In this document: positions 21,743-33,599 of the stretch, piece by piece
Layout of the letters: each line of letters begins with the position of its first letter
How positions within the stretch are numbered: the first letter of the stretch is position 1
Assembly: GCA_029204225.1 (NCBI GenBank)
Contig: CM055104.1
Location: 48,678,451 to 48,742,450, forward strand
Length of the DNA: 64,000 nucleotides
Direction: 5' to 3'
Origin: Diphasiastrum complanatum
Lineage: Eukaryota; Streptophyta; Lycopodiopsida; Lycopodiales; Lycopodiaceae
Notes under the pieces: generated by a model
Databases searched by the model: none
The model's input: only the letters and a program-made list of their open reading frames with translations
What the model was told of the DNA's origin: nothing
Program-made: the position numbers and the translations under genes

Positions 21743-22665
21743 ATGAACACGAATTCAGAAGCAATGGCTTCAATCAACAGCATACAATCCAAAATATGTA
21801 CAGTTCTGGATTCTTCAAGATCTAACTTTCTAGCATGGAAAGTTAAGACCTCACTGATACTGAAGGGTGAAGGTCTATTCCCTTGGGTGGATGGCACAGA
21901 GGAAATGCCTACAACATCAGACAAAGAGGTACGTGAATGGAGGGAGAAAAATGACAAGGCAGTAGCCTTGCTATCATCATCCATCGAGGATAGTCTCATG
22001 TTTGACCTGGCTACACTCTCCAAGGCAAAGGAGATGTGGGATACACTGCTCACGAGATTTCAAACGAAATCACGTAGTCAAATAATGATGCTAGAAGATC
22101 AGCTGACAAATCTACAGTGGGATGGAAAAGACCTCACTTCTTCTGTAAAAAAAATGAAGGATCTATTTCTGTCTCTACACAATTTTGGAACAGAAAATGC
22201 AATGTCAGTTGAGAAGCAGCTCACTTACCTGTTGAGAGCCTTACCCATATCTTTTCAGACAACCAAAACCATGCTCGCGAAAGATCCTACAATGACCCTC
22301 AAAAAGGCAATTGTTGAGATTTGAGAGGAAGTCGAGATGAGAGAGCATCTTGATCACAAGGATGCTTCTGACCAAGCCCTCTACATCAATAAAGAAAAGA
22401 CAAAGAAACAATTCAAGCCTAAGAGGGAGTCGAATCAAAGGCAGGATCGTGATCAGCAAGCAGAGGGGACCAACAAAGGCAAGTGGAAGAACAAAGGGGG
22501 GTCGAAACAGCAAGGTGGAGAAAAGAAGACCTGCGTGAGATGCAGACGAGATGGGCACACAGTTGATACGTGATGGCTCAATACGAAAATTGAGTGTATC
22601 CACTGTCACAAGAAAAGTCATGCAGTCGTGGATTGTCGCCTAAACCTAAGGAACAAATCAGCATA
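21743..22665 (+). pseudogene. Copia gag with two CCHC knuckles
   Basis: I chose the ATG at 21743 because the upstream part of the open frame is the primer site. The gag core (FLAWKVKTSLILKGEGLFPW, MWDTLLTRFQTKSRSQ, LTYLLRALPISFQ) runs to a stop at 22322. The same frame context continues (EEVEMREHLDHKD) through a basic tract. The first knuckle is CVRCRRDGHTVDT with its last Cys replaced by a TGA stop; the second, CIHCHKKSHAVVDC, is intact. Two knuckles in tandem are found in some copia gags. The copy is inactive. Confidence 0.82.
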
Positions 22666-22779
22666 GAACAGACAGGAGAACAGTAATAGTTCGTCCTATG
22701 TTGAGGAGCCAGAGAGCTCGAAAATGGGCGAAGAGAGATCGAACAGAAATTGTTCGACTGCCTACATTTGTGCAGATGT

Positions 22780-24490
22780 GTGTACAACATCAATACCTAA
22801 CATACATGAGGTGATCCTAGATTCAAGAGCTACCTCACACTTCGTGACATCAAGACGAATTATGTCAAATTTCTGAAGTGCTGATCCTTCAAGATTTATT
22901 GTTCTTGGAGATGGATTCAAACATCAAGTGAACGATATTGGTTCACTGTGGCTCAACACGAATGGTCGAGACACGACGACTCGAACATGTTCTGTTCGTG
23001 CCTACACTGCAGCAGGACTTGCTTTCTATGGCAAGGATAGCTGATGCAGGGATGCGTGTAACGTTTTCTGACGAAGCATCCAACGTTATTGATGCCAGTA
23101 CCAGTATCTTGATCACTCAAGGCAGAAGAAAATGTAATCTATATCACTTGAAGGTGCGCCTGCCTACAGATCAAATGCATTCAGACTCATGAAGATTCGC
23201 CAGACACTCTATGGCACAGGAGACTATGCCATATGAACTCAATGGCACTTTACCAAGCAAGCCATCATGGAGTAATAACAGAGGTCAGCATCTTGAATGC
23301 GAACAATTCGACCACCTGTGATACATGTCTCAAGGGTAAAATGTCTCGCACTCCATTTGTCAAAGACTCCTACATAACAACTAAGATTCTGGAGTTAGTG
23401 CATTCTGACATCTGTGGGCCTTTCAATGTAATCTCAATAGGAGGCCCAAATATTACATAACCTTCATTGATGATTATAGTAAATTCGCCAAAGTGTATTT
23501 TATTCAGAATAAATCAGAAGCACTTGATAGATTCACAAAGTATGTGAATTGGACAGAGAGATGCACTAGCAACACTGGTGAAGCAGATCAGGATAGATCG
23601 AGGTGGCGAGTACATCTCGAATCACTTCACTCACTTCTGCAATGATCGTGGTATCATTCACAGAAGGACTACAGATTACACACCACAGCACAATGGTGTT
23701 GCAGAAAGGAAGAATAGGACCCTGATTGAAGCTGTTAGATGGCCTACTCAAAAGCTCCAAGAGTACTGTGGGCTTAAGCAGTAGCTACAGCTGCATACAT
23801 CTAGAACAATACATGGAAGTCTGGTGTCCCTCACACGACACCACACAAATTATGGTGGGGTAGAAAGCCCAACTTGTCTCACATCAGAATCTTCGGTTGT
23901 GCAGCTTATGCACATATCTCTGATAAGCTTCGAAAGAAGCTTGATGAGAAAGCTGAACAGGGATTTCGGGTAGGATATGACAACAATTTATCATACTACA
24001 GAGTCTACATGCCAGACACGAACACTGTGAAGATAGTGAGAGATGTCAGATTCGTGAGCAGGACAATGGCCAACAATGATCATGTCAGTTACGAAGTTCT
24101 GGAAAGACAATACTATGATCTGTCACCAGCGACAAAGGGAACAGAAGACGAACACGAAAACAAAGATTTTCAAGTCACTTCGCATTCAAGTAACAAATCA
24201 GAAGATGAAAGATTCGAAAGGCAGCCTTCTACTACAGTGCCAGTAAACCAAGATGGTTCCGGACCTAGCAGAGAAGACAAAGGCAAAGGCATTGTTGTCC
24301 CAGGAGGATCTCCTAGAAGGTCGACAAGACAACGAAGAGTGCCAGCAAGATACGTGTCAAGCAACTCTGCTTCCACACCAGAAGAATTATGTGGATTTAG
24401 TGACGAATCGCAGACATTCGAGGAGGCAATCGAATGTCCAGAGAAGGACAAATGGATCCAAGCCATGAACAAAGAGATGGAATCCATGAG
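22780..24490 (+). pseudogene. Copia protease and integrase
   Basis: The protease site reads VILDSRATSHF, with the active-site Gly replaced by Arg. Next come EHVLFVPTLQQDLLSM and the integrase zinc part (CDTCLKGKMSRTPF). The core follows in changing frames: ELVHSDICGPFN, FIDDYSKFAKV, IRIDRGGEYISNHF and QHNGVAERKNRTLIE. The post-integrase segment (HIRIFGCAAYAHISDKLRKK, KIVRDVRF) continues in the 23874-24500 frame through an acidic linker to EECPEKDKWIQAMNKEMES-like sequence at the RT border. Frameshifts lie near 23455, 23540 and 23790. Confidence 0.85.
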
Positions 24491-24501
24491 GAAGAATTAG
24501 G

Positions 24502-25987
24502 TATGGACATTGCAGCCATTACCAAATAAGCGAATGGCTGTCAAATGCAAATGGGTATACAAGCTCAAGTATGCACCATATGGAGATGTCTTAAAATACA
24601 AGGCAAGACTGGTAGCGAAGGGATTCTCTCAGAGATATGGTATTGATTATTCTGAAATCTTCTCTCATGTCGTTAAACATTCGTCCCTACGTTTGTTATT
24701 TGCATATGCAGCTGCTTATGACCTCAGGATCCATATTGTGAACGAGAAGATAGCCTTCTTGCATGGTGAGTTAGACGAAGAGGTCTACATGGATCAACCC
24801 CCAGGTTATGTCTCAAATTCACTTCCTGATTATGCATGCAGAATGCATAGGAGTATCTATGGTCTAAAGCAGTCAGCTCGACAATGGTACAAAAAGAAGG
24901 ATCAAATCCTCAAATCATTGGGATTCAAGCCACTGATGGCTGATTCCAATGTCTATGTGAAAATTACTAATGGGAAGATCATCATTGTGGTTGTGTATGT
25001 GGACGACACTCTAATACTCTACAAGAGTGAGAAGCTGATTGCTGAAGTGAAGAAAGACATCTCGAAACATTTCGAGATTGTGGATCAAGGAGAGGCCATG
25101 TGTTACCTTGGCTTAAAAATTGAAAGGGACTATGAGGGAGGTAAGTTGTACCTTCATCAGTCCAGATACATCCAGAAAATCCTAAAGGATTTCGGGATGC
25201 TGAATTGCAAAGGAGCGAATACTCCAATCCTTGTAGGAACAGTGCTGACGAACGAAAATTGTTCGAGGACTGAAGTAGAGAGAGAATTGATGCAGCTCAC
25301 ACCTTACAAAAAGTTGATAGGATCGTTGATGTACCTTGCAGACAACACACGTCCTGACATTGCGTATGTTGTGTTCAGGATGAGCCAATTCTGCACGAAT
25401 TCTGGCTCGATACATTGAAAGATTGCAAAATGAATTTTGCAATATCTTCAACTAACAAAGGATTATGGTCTGTGTTATTGTTGTGATGTAGGTTTTCAAA
25501 TGATTTCCTATAGTGATGCTAGTTGGGCATCCCTCAAGAACGATTGTAAAACTGTCTCAGGAGGATGCACCATTGCATCAAGAGCGGCGATTCTCTGATC
25601 AACAAGAAGCAGACCATTGTGGCTCAGTCATCCTGCAAAGCAGAGTATGTCACAGCAGCAAAGATGGCCAACGAGATAATTTGGCTCAAACAGTTCTTGG
25701 ACGAATTGGACGAAACAAGCAACGAACCTCTGGTTTTACAAATGGACAACACATCTGCAATACATCTAACGAAAGACCCTGAGTTTCATTCAAGGACAAA
25801 ACACATTGCAATCAAGTACCACTTGATCAGGGACCTGATTGGAAAGAAGATGCTGCAGACCACCTTCATTGGAACAAAAGACATGGTTGCTGACATTTTC
25901 ACAAAGGCCCTAGACCAAGGTCTATTCGAGAGACAGAGGAGCAGCCTTGGAGTCGTCAAGCTATCATGCTTTGAGAGGGAGTTGTAA
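24502..25987 (+). pseudogene. Copia reverse transcriptase and RNase H
   Basis: A long open frame (to 25418) carries RT_2: KCKWVYKLKYAPYGDVLKYK, ARLVAKGFSQRYGIDYSE, HRSIYGLKQSARQWYKK, the catalytic box VVVYVDDTLILY and YLGLKIERD. After a frameshift near 25415, RNase H follows (SYSDASWASLKNDCKTVSGG, then SSCKAEYVTAAKMANEIIW, DNTSAIHLTKDPEFHSRTKH, DIFTKALDQGLFERQR). It ends EREL-stop at 25987, overlapping the polypurine tract. This is the best preserved RT in the window, but the stop at 24498-24500 and the shifts prevent a full polyprotein. Confidence 0.9.
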
Positions 25988-27090
25988 AATATTTTGCTTC
26001 TAATGCCAAAGCGTTGCTAGCTTTCAATTTTGAACCTTTGACAAAAGATGACACGACACGAAATCAGTCGTGCCCCACAACATCAGAAGTATTTTAGATC
26101 GTGGCTAATCTGTCACTCTTGTAATTCGTGAATTAGTTCTAGATGTTTAATTTTTCTAATCTGTAAATTACAAGAATGGGACTCGAAATTGTTCGCGAAC
26201 TATATACTTTTTTAATTGATGCATAATGTAAGTCAAATGCTAGTAAGCGAGACAAGAAGTCAGAAGACGAATTATTCATAATACCAGTTCGCATGCGTGC
26301 AAGACAATTTCTGTAATAGGATCAATAGATCCAAGGTCCGCTAGTAAGCGAGACTTGAATTCGTGATAGAACTGTATTTCTCTCACGCCAATGCAGTGCT
26401 TGAAGAATCAGAAAAAAAAAAATCAATAGATGATTTTGTAACTATTGTGCACATTATTATTCTAGATGATTGCATGATTTTGTATGTAAATTTGTCTGCT
26501 ATTATTCATGTGTTTGATTCGCTTGTTCATTTAATTTCACACTTTGGTTTGATATTGTTGAATGCTATATTAATTTGTTAACGTAGATCAGCAGTGTCTG
26601 ACTACTCTCTAAAGGATTGTAGGAGTGATATAGCCGGCAGTGACTAGCGATCACATCTAAATTCTTGACAAACTGATCCTGTTAGCGAATCTTTTCACTT
26701 TGTGCTTCGCTTCGCTTATATTTAGCAAGAAGGGTAAATCATTACAGAGCTCACATAGGTTTCGTTTCGTCCATTTTGTCTCGTATCGTCTTGTCTCGTC
26801 TCGTTACTAAGCTTGATTAATCTTGTCACGAATTATTTCACTTCGTTTCATTTCGTTTCGCGATCTATGTTTCCAACATGAATCAATGTCAGAGCAAGTT
26901 TCGCTTCGTTTCGTTTAGAATTCATCTCGTTTCATTTGGTTGTGTTATATAGCCTAATTGATTGAACTCGAACAAAAATAATTCGAGTGTCGCGAAAAGT
27001 TTCGCGAATCGTTCGTGATTTAATTTTATCAGTTTGTCACCAGAGTCTTGGCTATAATTTTGCATTTTTCGAGTGCATTATTCGTCATCA
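25983..27090 (+). repeat. 3' LTR (1108 bp) of the 21-27 kb copia
   Basis: It starts TGTAAAATATT right after the polypurine tract GAGAGGGAGT and ends ...CGTCATCA at 27090. Its right half (from 26597) matches the 5' LTR. Pentamer runs of TTTCG/TCTCG type are present near 26760-26810 and 26840-26925. The palindrome TTCGCGAA occurs within it. Confidence 0.75.
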
Positions 27091-28433
27091 ATTCCTTCCG
27101 CCAAACCACTTTTATTTGCCTCCGACACCTTCTCAATTCTATCCGATAGTGTTTTTTTTATACAATGACCTTTCTACTTTCATAAAAAATTTTAATCTTG
27201 TGATTATTTTTCAACCCTCCATTTACAATGTTTTCCCAGTTCAATCCGACTTCCATCTCACTTGTACCCAATGACTTTCCGTTTGCATCCATTGTTTTTT
27301 ATCATTTTCGAGTTTTGCAACATTTGGATTTTTCGATACATTTTAATTTTTTCAATACTTTCCATTTTTAGATCCCTTGTAATTTTTTTCATACTATATA
27401 ATTTTTCGATACTCAATTTTACTTTTACAGAATTTTTCGAGTTTTTCAAGTTTTTCAAGTTTTTTTCACGTATTTCAAATTTTTTGAGTTTTTCAGATTT
27501 AAGATTCTTCGATTTCTCAGATATTTTTTCGACTTTCTCAGATTTTTGAGTTTTTCAAGGTGTTTTTCTTGTTTTTTAGATTTTGGAATTTTTCAAATTC
27601 TGTTTCGCTTTTTCAAATTTTCGAATTTTTCTTTCCAGTTTTTCAGTTTTCCGTTTTTTGAATTTTTTTTCAGCTTTTACGTTTTTTCGATTTTTTCGAG
27701 ACCTCAAAGTTCTTCGATACTTAACATTTTTCAATGTCATTTTTTTTATACTTGCGTTTTTTCAATACGTGACTCAATGTTTTCTAGAGTTTTTCGATAC
27801 TATATCGATTCACAAAATCCGAGATTTTTCGATATCTACAATCAAATTTTTTCAATACTATATCGACTCGATTTTTTTAGTCTTTTCTATGCAACCACAA
27901 GATTTTTACTTTAGAATGAAGTTTTGATGCCCAATCATATCAGATAGAATTCACCCAGACCCAATTTTATTGCCCACGATTCACTCATTACCTCCGCAAA
28001 TTCTAGCTCAATGTCAAACTTTCCAGAAATAGAAGAAAACCAGTTTTTGCATCAGATCTTTACTGATAGAATTCGTAGATAATTCGGTGAGCCTCAAAAT
28101 TTCTTGCATGATTTCTCTGTCACATCCATGAATTATGATCAAACTAATTTTTGTACTGTCAAACAATTTCACTCATTTTGTACAAAAAAATCACTTATGA
28201 GAATTTGCCGGACCTCATAACATTGTCTTGAAATTCGCGAACCTCATTGGAAAATCGTGGGCACTGAGGACGATTATTTCGTGAAATTACGATTTTCTGC
28301 CTATATATAGGCCTCACCCATCCTCTCCACGAGTTCATTCTAGATCTTTGCAACTGAGTTCATACTAAAATTTTCAAAAAATTCAAAATTTTCAGAACTA
28401 TCTAGAATCATTCAACTACTGCTATCTTGGCCT
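27091..28433 (+). other. T-rich low-complexity region and leader of the second gag-like copy
   Basis: From about 27258 to 27900 the plus strand is an irregular repeat of TTTTTCGA/TTTTTCAA words (period about 8-10). Frames through it give only Phe/Ser-rich chance polypeptides. A short start near 28012 (MSNFPEIEEN) stops quickly. A TATA motif (TATATATA) at 28302-28309 followed by GAGTTCATTCT resembles the arrangement at 39-70. No recognised gene is present. Confidence 0.45.
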
Positions 28434-30171
28434 CCAGAGACACCTCACTCTCCTTCCATCGTCGTAAGGCCCCTAAATCTTACTCGGACGACATATTTTT
28501 GATCTGCATCAAGAATTTATCTAAAGCACTAATATTTTTACTAACCTTAGCTTTGATCTGACTTATTTCACTGATCAGTAGAGCGAGAGTTTGGTCCGAG
28601 CGGCCTATTCAACTAACGGACGAGTTTCATTCCTTCCGGATCACGTCCAAGAATGGCAACTATACCATAATTGACATCTCCCCAGAGCATCTACAAAGCA
28701 TTGGATTTTCTAACCTGGGCGAGACGATTCATGAAAAGGGTACCAGCTACGACTCCAAATACTCCACGAAGTTCTTGATGGGGATGACGGAAAGACCATT
28801 GCACAAACCAACGATGACGTTGCCATCAAACTGATCAAGGATCCTAAGCTACGGGCAGCCGTAGAAATTCTCATGACAATGGTCGAGGTATATATTGTTA
28901 AAATGGATCACATTCCACCAAGTGATCTATTTTCCTTAACCCTCACCATGGATGATCCCACTCAAAACTACAAGTGGGCAGAAAAGGTTGTTGAGAAATT
29001 ATGTGTGGCCTTAAAAGCTAAAAGAGCCACCACCAAATGTGGATATCTCCTCCACATGTTGGTCACAAAATAACTAGGACAACGAACGGTCGCGGCCCTC
29101 AAAGAGTTAGACGACATCTACTCTAGCACCAGAAAGCGGGCCACCCCACAAGTGTCAGCAGCCGAACCTATTTCACGTGCACCACCAACAAAGAAGTAGA
29201 AGGGTAAGGCAGTGAGCACAGACGACAACATCTCCCTTGATATCTTATCCAATGATATAGGGAAAGAGTATGCTGAATCTAGAGGGAACTTGAAATGCTC
29301 TCAAGTCCCAAAGGAAATTCTGACGTAGCAGGAGACCCTACTCCAACAGGCCCAACAACGAAGACAAGTGGTAGCTACAACAGCTAGCTCTTTAGATGCT
29401 AGCGCTTCCGGTTCTAGTTCAGTAGGTGTGGTCCTATCTACTCAGGTAACTTTAGTCGTTCCGGTATCATTACCTACTAACACAACTCTCCTTCCACCAC
29501 TACCCCTACCATTTATTGCCACATCCACTTCTTCATTCACATTGAACACGGGCTTTGATTCCACTATCCCACAGAAGCTCTCACCTGTACATTCTTCCAC
29601 CCTACTTGACTCTGCAGTCAATGTAGACAATTTTGTATTACAACTATTAATGCAAACCGCATCCACCACCTTCACAACTAATTCACTCCACACGTCTCCG
29701 ACACACATTCAGTCACCTCCACATTCATTATCCCTAATACCACAATCACCCCCACCTACATTCTCTATCATACCGCAATCACCTCCCCTTGTATTTTTTC
29801 ACACTCCAACTTCTCCCCCAATTTCAGATTTTCTTTTATTCAACTCCAAGCCATATCCCAATTATACACACACACTCCATGACATTGGCCCTTGGGAGCA
29901 ATTATCCCTAGCGGCCCAAAAAGTGATTTGGTTGGTGAATGAGCTCCAATTCAACCTCTTTGGCATCTAAGGAGGTCAATACACTATGAAGCAGCTCGAC
30001 GATGGAGCCCTGGCAGATATTCAAAAAGAAAAGGCAAAGTTGGAGGTAGAATCCAAGCAACAGCAGCAGCAAATACAGGATCTGAACACACATATCGCCT
30101 TACAAAATGCCAAAGGTGCCCTAAGAAAAGAGAAGGTACGCTGTAAATCAAATCCTAAGGCATTTCGTTAG
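28434..30171 (+). pseudogene. Decayed gag-like / unknown repeat-family protein, copy 2
   Basis: I do not recognise the family, but this copy parallels the relic at 578-2849. It has a start with YSDDIF (compare SEDIFD), a globular part (TIIDISPEHLQSIGFSNLGE, compare IIYLAGSNLTTFGFPSG) and a helical part at 28873-29073 (YKWAEKVVEKLCVALKAK, compare YNWAIFISRQLIVAL). A Lys-rich tract, a long Thr/Ser/Pro-rich tract (29368-29970, 200 codons open) and a Gln/Glu/Lys coiled-coil end (29986-30171) follow. Stops fall at about 29071, 29200, 29326 and 29968. No pol domains follow. It may be the gag or sole protein of a non-autonomous element. Confidence 0.45.
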
Positions 30172-30929
30172 TGTTACGCATTTTTCGCATCTTCACCAAC
30201 GTTCATTTCAGCAAAAGCTGACATCGCGGCCTTCTCACGCTTATCTCATGCAACTGTGCAATCAGATCTGACAACGACAGCAATCACCCACGATCTCCTA
30301 CAGACAGCACATCCGCTTTGTACTTTCTTCATTTGCACACTTGTAATATTGTGTATACATATATATATATATATATTGAATACCATTTGCGTATTCAACA
30401 ACTAGGAGAGAAACCAAAAACAAGTGTGTGTAAAATACAGCATCAGAAGCTTATCAGAGATAGACGAAGTAGATGCCTTGCGCATTGATTCTTTATTGTC
30501 AGTAATAGGTTCATTGTTTTTCAGATTGAATTAGCTTTGTAGAGCACGCGATTTCGTTCGTTATTGTCTTGTGCTCTACCGCATTATTGACATGTATACT
30601 ATACTTAATCTGATAACAACTCTTTTGTTCTATGTTCAGATTCGTATCATATTGTTATGCTCACTTTCATTCTGTCTGATTTTCTTGTTGCTCAATCTGG
30701 TAATCTATTCTTAGCGAGTTATTATTAGTCTAATTGGTGACGACTAATATTTAGTCTTGCTTTTCGCGAATCATTCGCGACTGATTATCAATCGAACTCA
30801 GTCTAACTCTTCACAAATCATTCGCGACTAATTATTCTTCTGATGTCTTATTAACGTTTGGTTACGTAATCAGAACGACCGTGATTTCCATCACTAACGT
30901 TTTGTTCGTTTTTTATATGCGTAGTCATG
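30172..30929. other. No gene seen; AT-rich with repeated AATCATTCGCGACT word
   Basis: No domain-bearing frame on either strand. A short (AT)n run lies at about 30358-30377. The word ATCATTCGCGACT occurs twice (near 30770 and 30820) and resembles TTCGCGAATCATTCG in the copia LTRs of 21.5 and 27.0 kb, so scraps of that LTR family may be present. Confidence 0.4.
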
Positions 30930-31169
30930 TTTAGGAAAAGAGTAATATAGCTCATTCCGCTGCGCACGAACACTTTCTGTTCGAGTTCGTTTCTCGTTCG
31001 TGTTTCGAGTTCGTTTCCTTTCATGTTCGTTTTTTTTTCGAGCTATTTTCGTTTCTCACACACGACACACCTTCTTTTTCCAACAAGTTTTTCCTTAAAG
31101 AAAACAAACGTTTGAAGACAATGACGTCAAGGAGGACATGCCAAAAATGGAAGTCAATGATGACTCCAT

Positions 31170-31823
31170 TGTGAAAAATTGTCAACTAGTTAAGTTGTCT
31201 AATTCGACAATTTGGCGACCAATGTGACTTTTCAACTTAGAGATACATTTCTCTATGTTAACAAGGACTTAAAATAATGTCCTTATTATTTTTAGCAAGT
31301 ATATCGGTGGATTAAGGTCAAATTTGGACCTACTCTAATTGGCTAGTAAAGATACATTGAATCTAGCCATGTTAGATCTAGGTTTGTGGCAAGTATCTAG
31401 AAACTTCCATAAGTTAATAAGTTTAAGCAAGATGATCCAAATAGGTCAAGAGGATGTTATAAATAACACATTGTGGGAGAAATTTATCTCTCTCATTCAT
31501 TTTTGTGAAAGATCTCTCTTTGGGTTTCTACATCCATTCTTTGCATCTTGGTGGTGATATTGTGAGATCTTGTGTAGCATGCTAATTTTTTTTTTTATGT
31601 ATATGAGTTCACAAGTGAGAGTACTGTTATTATACAACTTTTGTACGGACAAGGACAATAAATTATCATATCTAGAGTGTTTATGACAAGTACTTGTTAA
31701 GTTTTTATCTTCTTTGTACAGTTGATACATGATTTTCACATTTGTAATGACGCTAAATGTGCTCTCCAAATTTGTCAAAAATCAAGGGACATAATTAGGT
31801 ATTTGTGATCTGATTTTTTCACA
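31170..31823 (+). repeat. LTR 1 of the left arm
   Basis: 654 bp with inverted ends TGTGAAAAA...TTTTTTCACA, TATA motif TTATAAATA at 31458-31466, and primer-binding site TGGTATCAGAGCT right behind it. Clearly a 5' LTR in plus orientation. Confidence 0.85.
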
Positions 31824-32120
31824 TGGTATCAGAGCTTTGTTGCAAACTATATTTGATAGAGAAGCCAATTCTAATGAGTGATTTGGAGGCGCCATCAATT
31901 CTAGAGTGTGCTAGGTTGATTCCTTGTCAAAATCAAACATTTTTCAAGTGTAGAATGGAGATCTTTGTGATCCAAAGCTCAATTTAAGTAAAAATACTTG
32001 TAATAAGCCGATTTCCTTCCTTACTTGTTAGATTGTTGCGAGATTTAATGCATAAGAAAGGATTTATATCATTTTTTTAGATTCTATATCCAATTCCTAG
32101 CTTTTGCATATAGAATTTGA

Positions 32121-32957
32121 GTTAAGTTGTTTAATTTGACAATTTGGAGACCAAAGTAAATTTTTAACTTAGAGATACATTTATATGTCAATAAGGACTA
32201 AAAATAGTGTTCTTACTATTTTTAACAACTATATAGATGGATTAGGTCGGATTTGGACCTACTCTAAATGGTTAGTAAAGATACATTGAATATAGTCATG
32301 TTAGATCTAGGTTTTTGACAAGTACCTATAAATTTTCATAAGTTGCTAAGCTTAGATAAAATGATCCAAATAAGTCAAGAGGCTATTATAAATACGCATA
32401 CAAGTGTGGAAGAAATTTATCTCTCTCATTCATTCTTGTGAAAGATATCTCTTTGGGTTTCTACATCCATTTTTGCATCTTAATGATAATATAGTGAGAT
32501 TTTTTGTGTAGAATGTTATTTTTCTTATGTATATGAATTTTCATAAGTTGCTAAGCTTTAGCAAAGTTAATCAAATTAGTCAAGAGGCTATTATAAATAC
32601 GCATACAAGTGTGGAAGAAATTTATTTCTCTCATTCATTCTTGTGAAAGATATCTCTTTGGGTTTCTACATCCATTTTTTGCATCTTGGTGATGATATAG
32701 TGAGATTTTGTGTGTAGAATGTTATTTTTCTTATGTATATGAATTCACACGTGTGAGTACTGTTATTGTACGACTGTTGTACGAACATGAACAATAAATT
32801 ATCCTATCTATGTGTTTATGAAAAGTACTTGTTAAGTTTTCATCTTCTTTGTGTAGTTGATCCATAATTTTTACATTTGTAATAAAACTAGATGTGCTCT
32901 CCAAATTTGCCAAAGATCAAAAGGCATAATTAAGTCTTGTGATCTAATTTTTTCACA
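32121..32957 (+). repeat. LTR 2 of the left arm with a 205-bp internal tandem duplication
   Basis: Matches LTR 1 from TTAAGTTGT onward and ends ...TTTTTTCACA at 32957, but no primer site follows. The segment 32331-32535 is repeated at 32536-32741, including the promoter core, so TATAAATA occurs at 32387-32394 and again at 32592-32599. The other LTRs of this family in the window have one copy of this segment. Confidence 0.8.
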
Positions 32958-33599
32958 CCAATGTCATCTCCAAAAAATGATAATCATGATACTCCACATA
33001 CTTCTAAGTGAGAATATTGGTGATATGGTTTGTAGCTTAAAATGGGCAACAAGAGATGAATTGGAACATGATGTGTCATTATTTAATGACTCCACATTGC
33101 ACACATCTTCTTGTTCATCTCCATCATCATCATCACCATCAACTAATAAAGATTTACATACTCATAGCAAAGTTGAAGGAGATATGTGAATAGAGTTAGA
33201 AATAGACTCGTTTGGTATGGCGGATTTGTCACATGATGCGACAAATGGTGTATAAGAGATTCATGAATTTTATTTACACATATCTACTACAAACATTGCG
33301 ATCAACATGCAGATATGTTGATTAAATTTGATATTTTTAAAAGGGTTTTCTAGACTTACTTTTCGATAATTTGTAGAAGTTTAAGGTTAATTTTTTTTCT
33401 CTTTTGCTCTTCTTAGTTGTAAAATCACTAGAATGTCACCTATTATGAATAAATTGTGGTTCCAAATACCAATTAGCCACATTAATAATTAGGGTTTTTC
33501 ACCAAATATACTATTTATACCTGAAGGATTGGGTGGGCTTACTTTATGACATGTAGTCTTTGAAAAAGTGTCATAATCAAAAAATGAAATGAACTCTAT
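32958..33599. other. No gene recognised
   Basis: Sequence between the left arm and the 33.6-35.1 kb block. A short open frame (32857-33189) contains a run of Ser/Pro/His codons from a TCATCATCATCACC stretch and is not convincing. No motif, LTR end or repeat copy was recognised. Confidence 0.4.

Larger units (their letters stand above)
21102..27090 (+). mobile_element. Nearly complete copia element with TTTCG-rich LTRs
   Basis: The order is partial 5' LTR (21102-21649), primer-binding site (21651-21663), gag, protease, integrase, RT, RNase H, polypurine tract, full 3' LTR (25983-27090). All domains of an autonomous copia are recognisable in order, but frames are broken by at least ten stops or shifts. 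The 5' LTR lacks the first ~610 bases present in the 3' LTR, so the left end was truncated. No target duplication can be assigned. Confidence 0.85.
30930..32957 (+). repeat. Left arm of large inverted repeat: flank, LTR, leader, LTR
   Basis: This arm contains a TTCG-rich flank (30930-31169), a full copia-type LTR (31170-31823, TGTGAAAAATTG to TTTTTTCACA), a tRNA-Met primer site (31824-31836), about 285 bases of leader, and a second LTR (32121-32957). The second LTR lacks the first ~25 bases. The same order occurs inverted at 35160-36970, including the same truncated start of the second LTR, so the arms are copies of one ancestral structure. No gag or pol belongs to it. Confidence 0.8.

Noticed and set aside
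27258-27927. Phe-rich open frames over 100 codons
   Set aside because: They arise from a T-rich low-complexity tract; composition is extreme and no motif is present.
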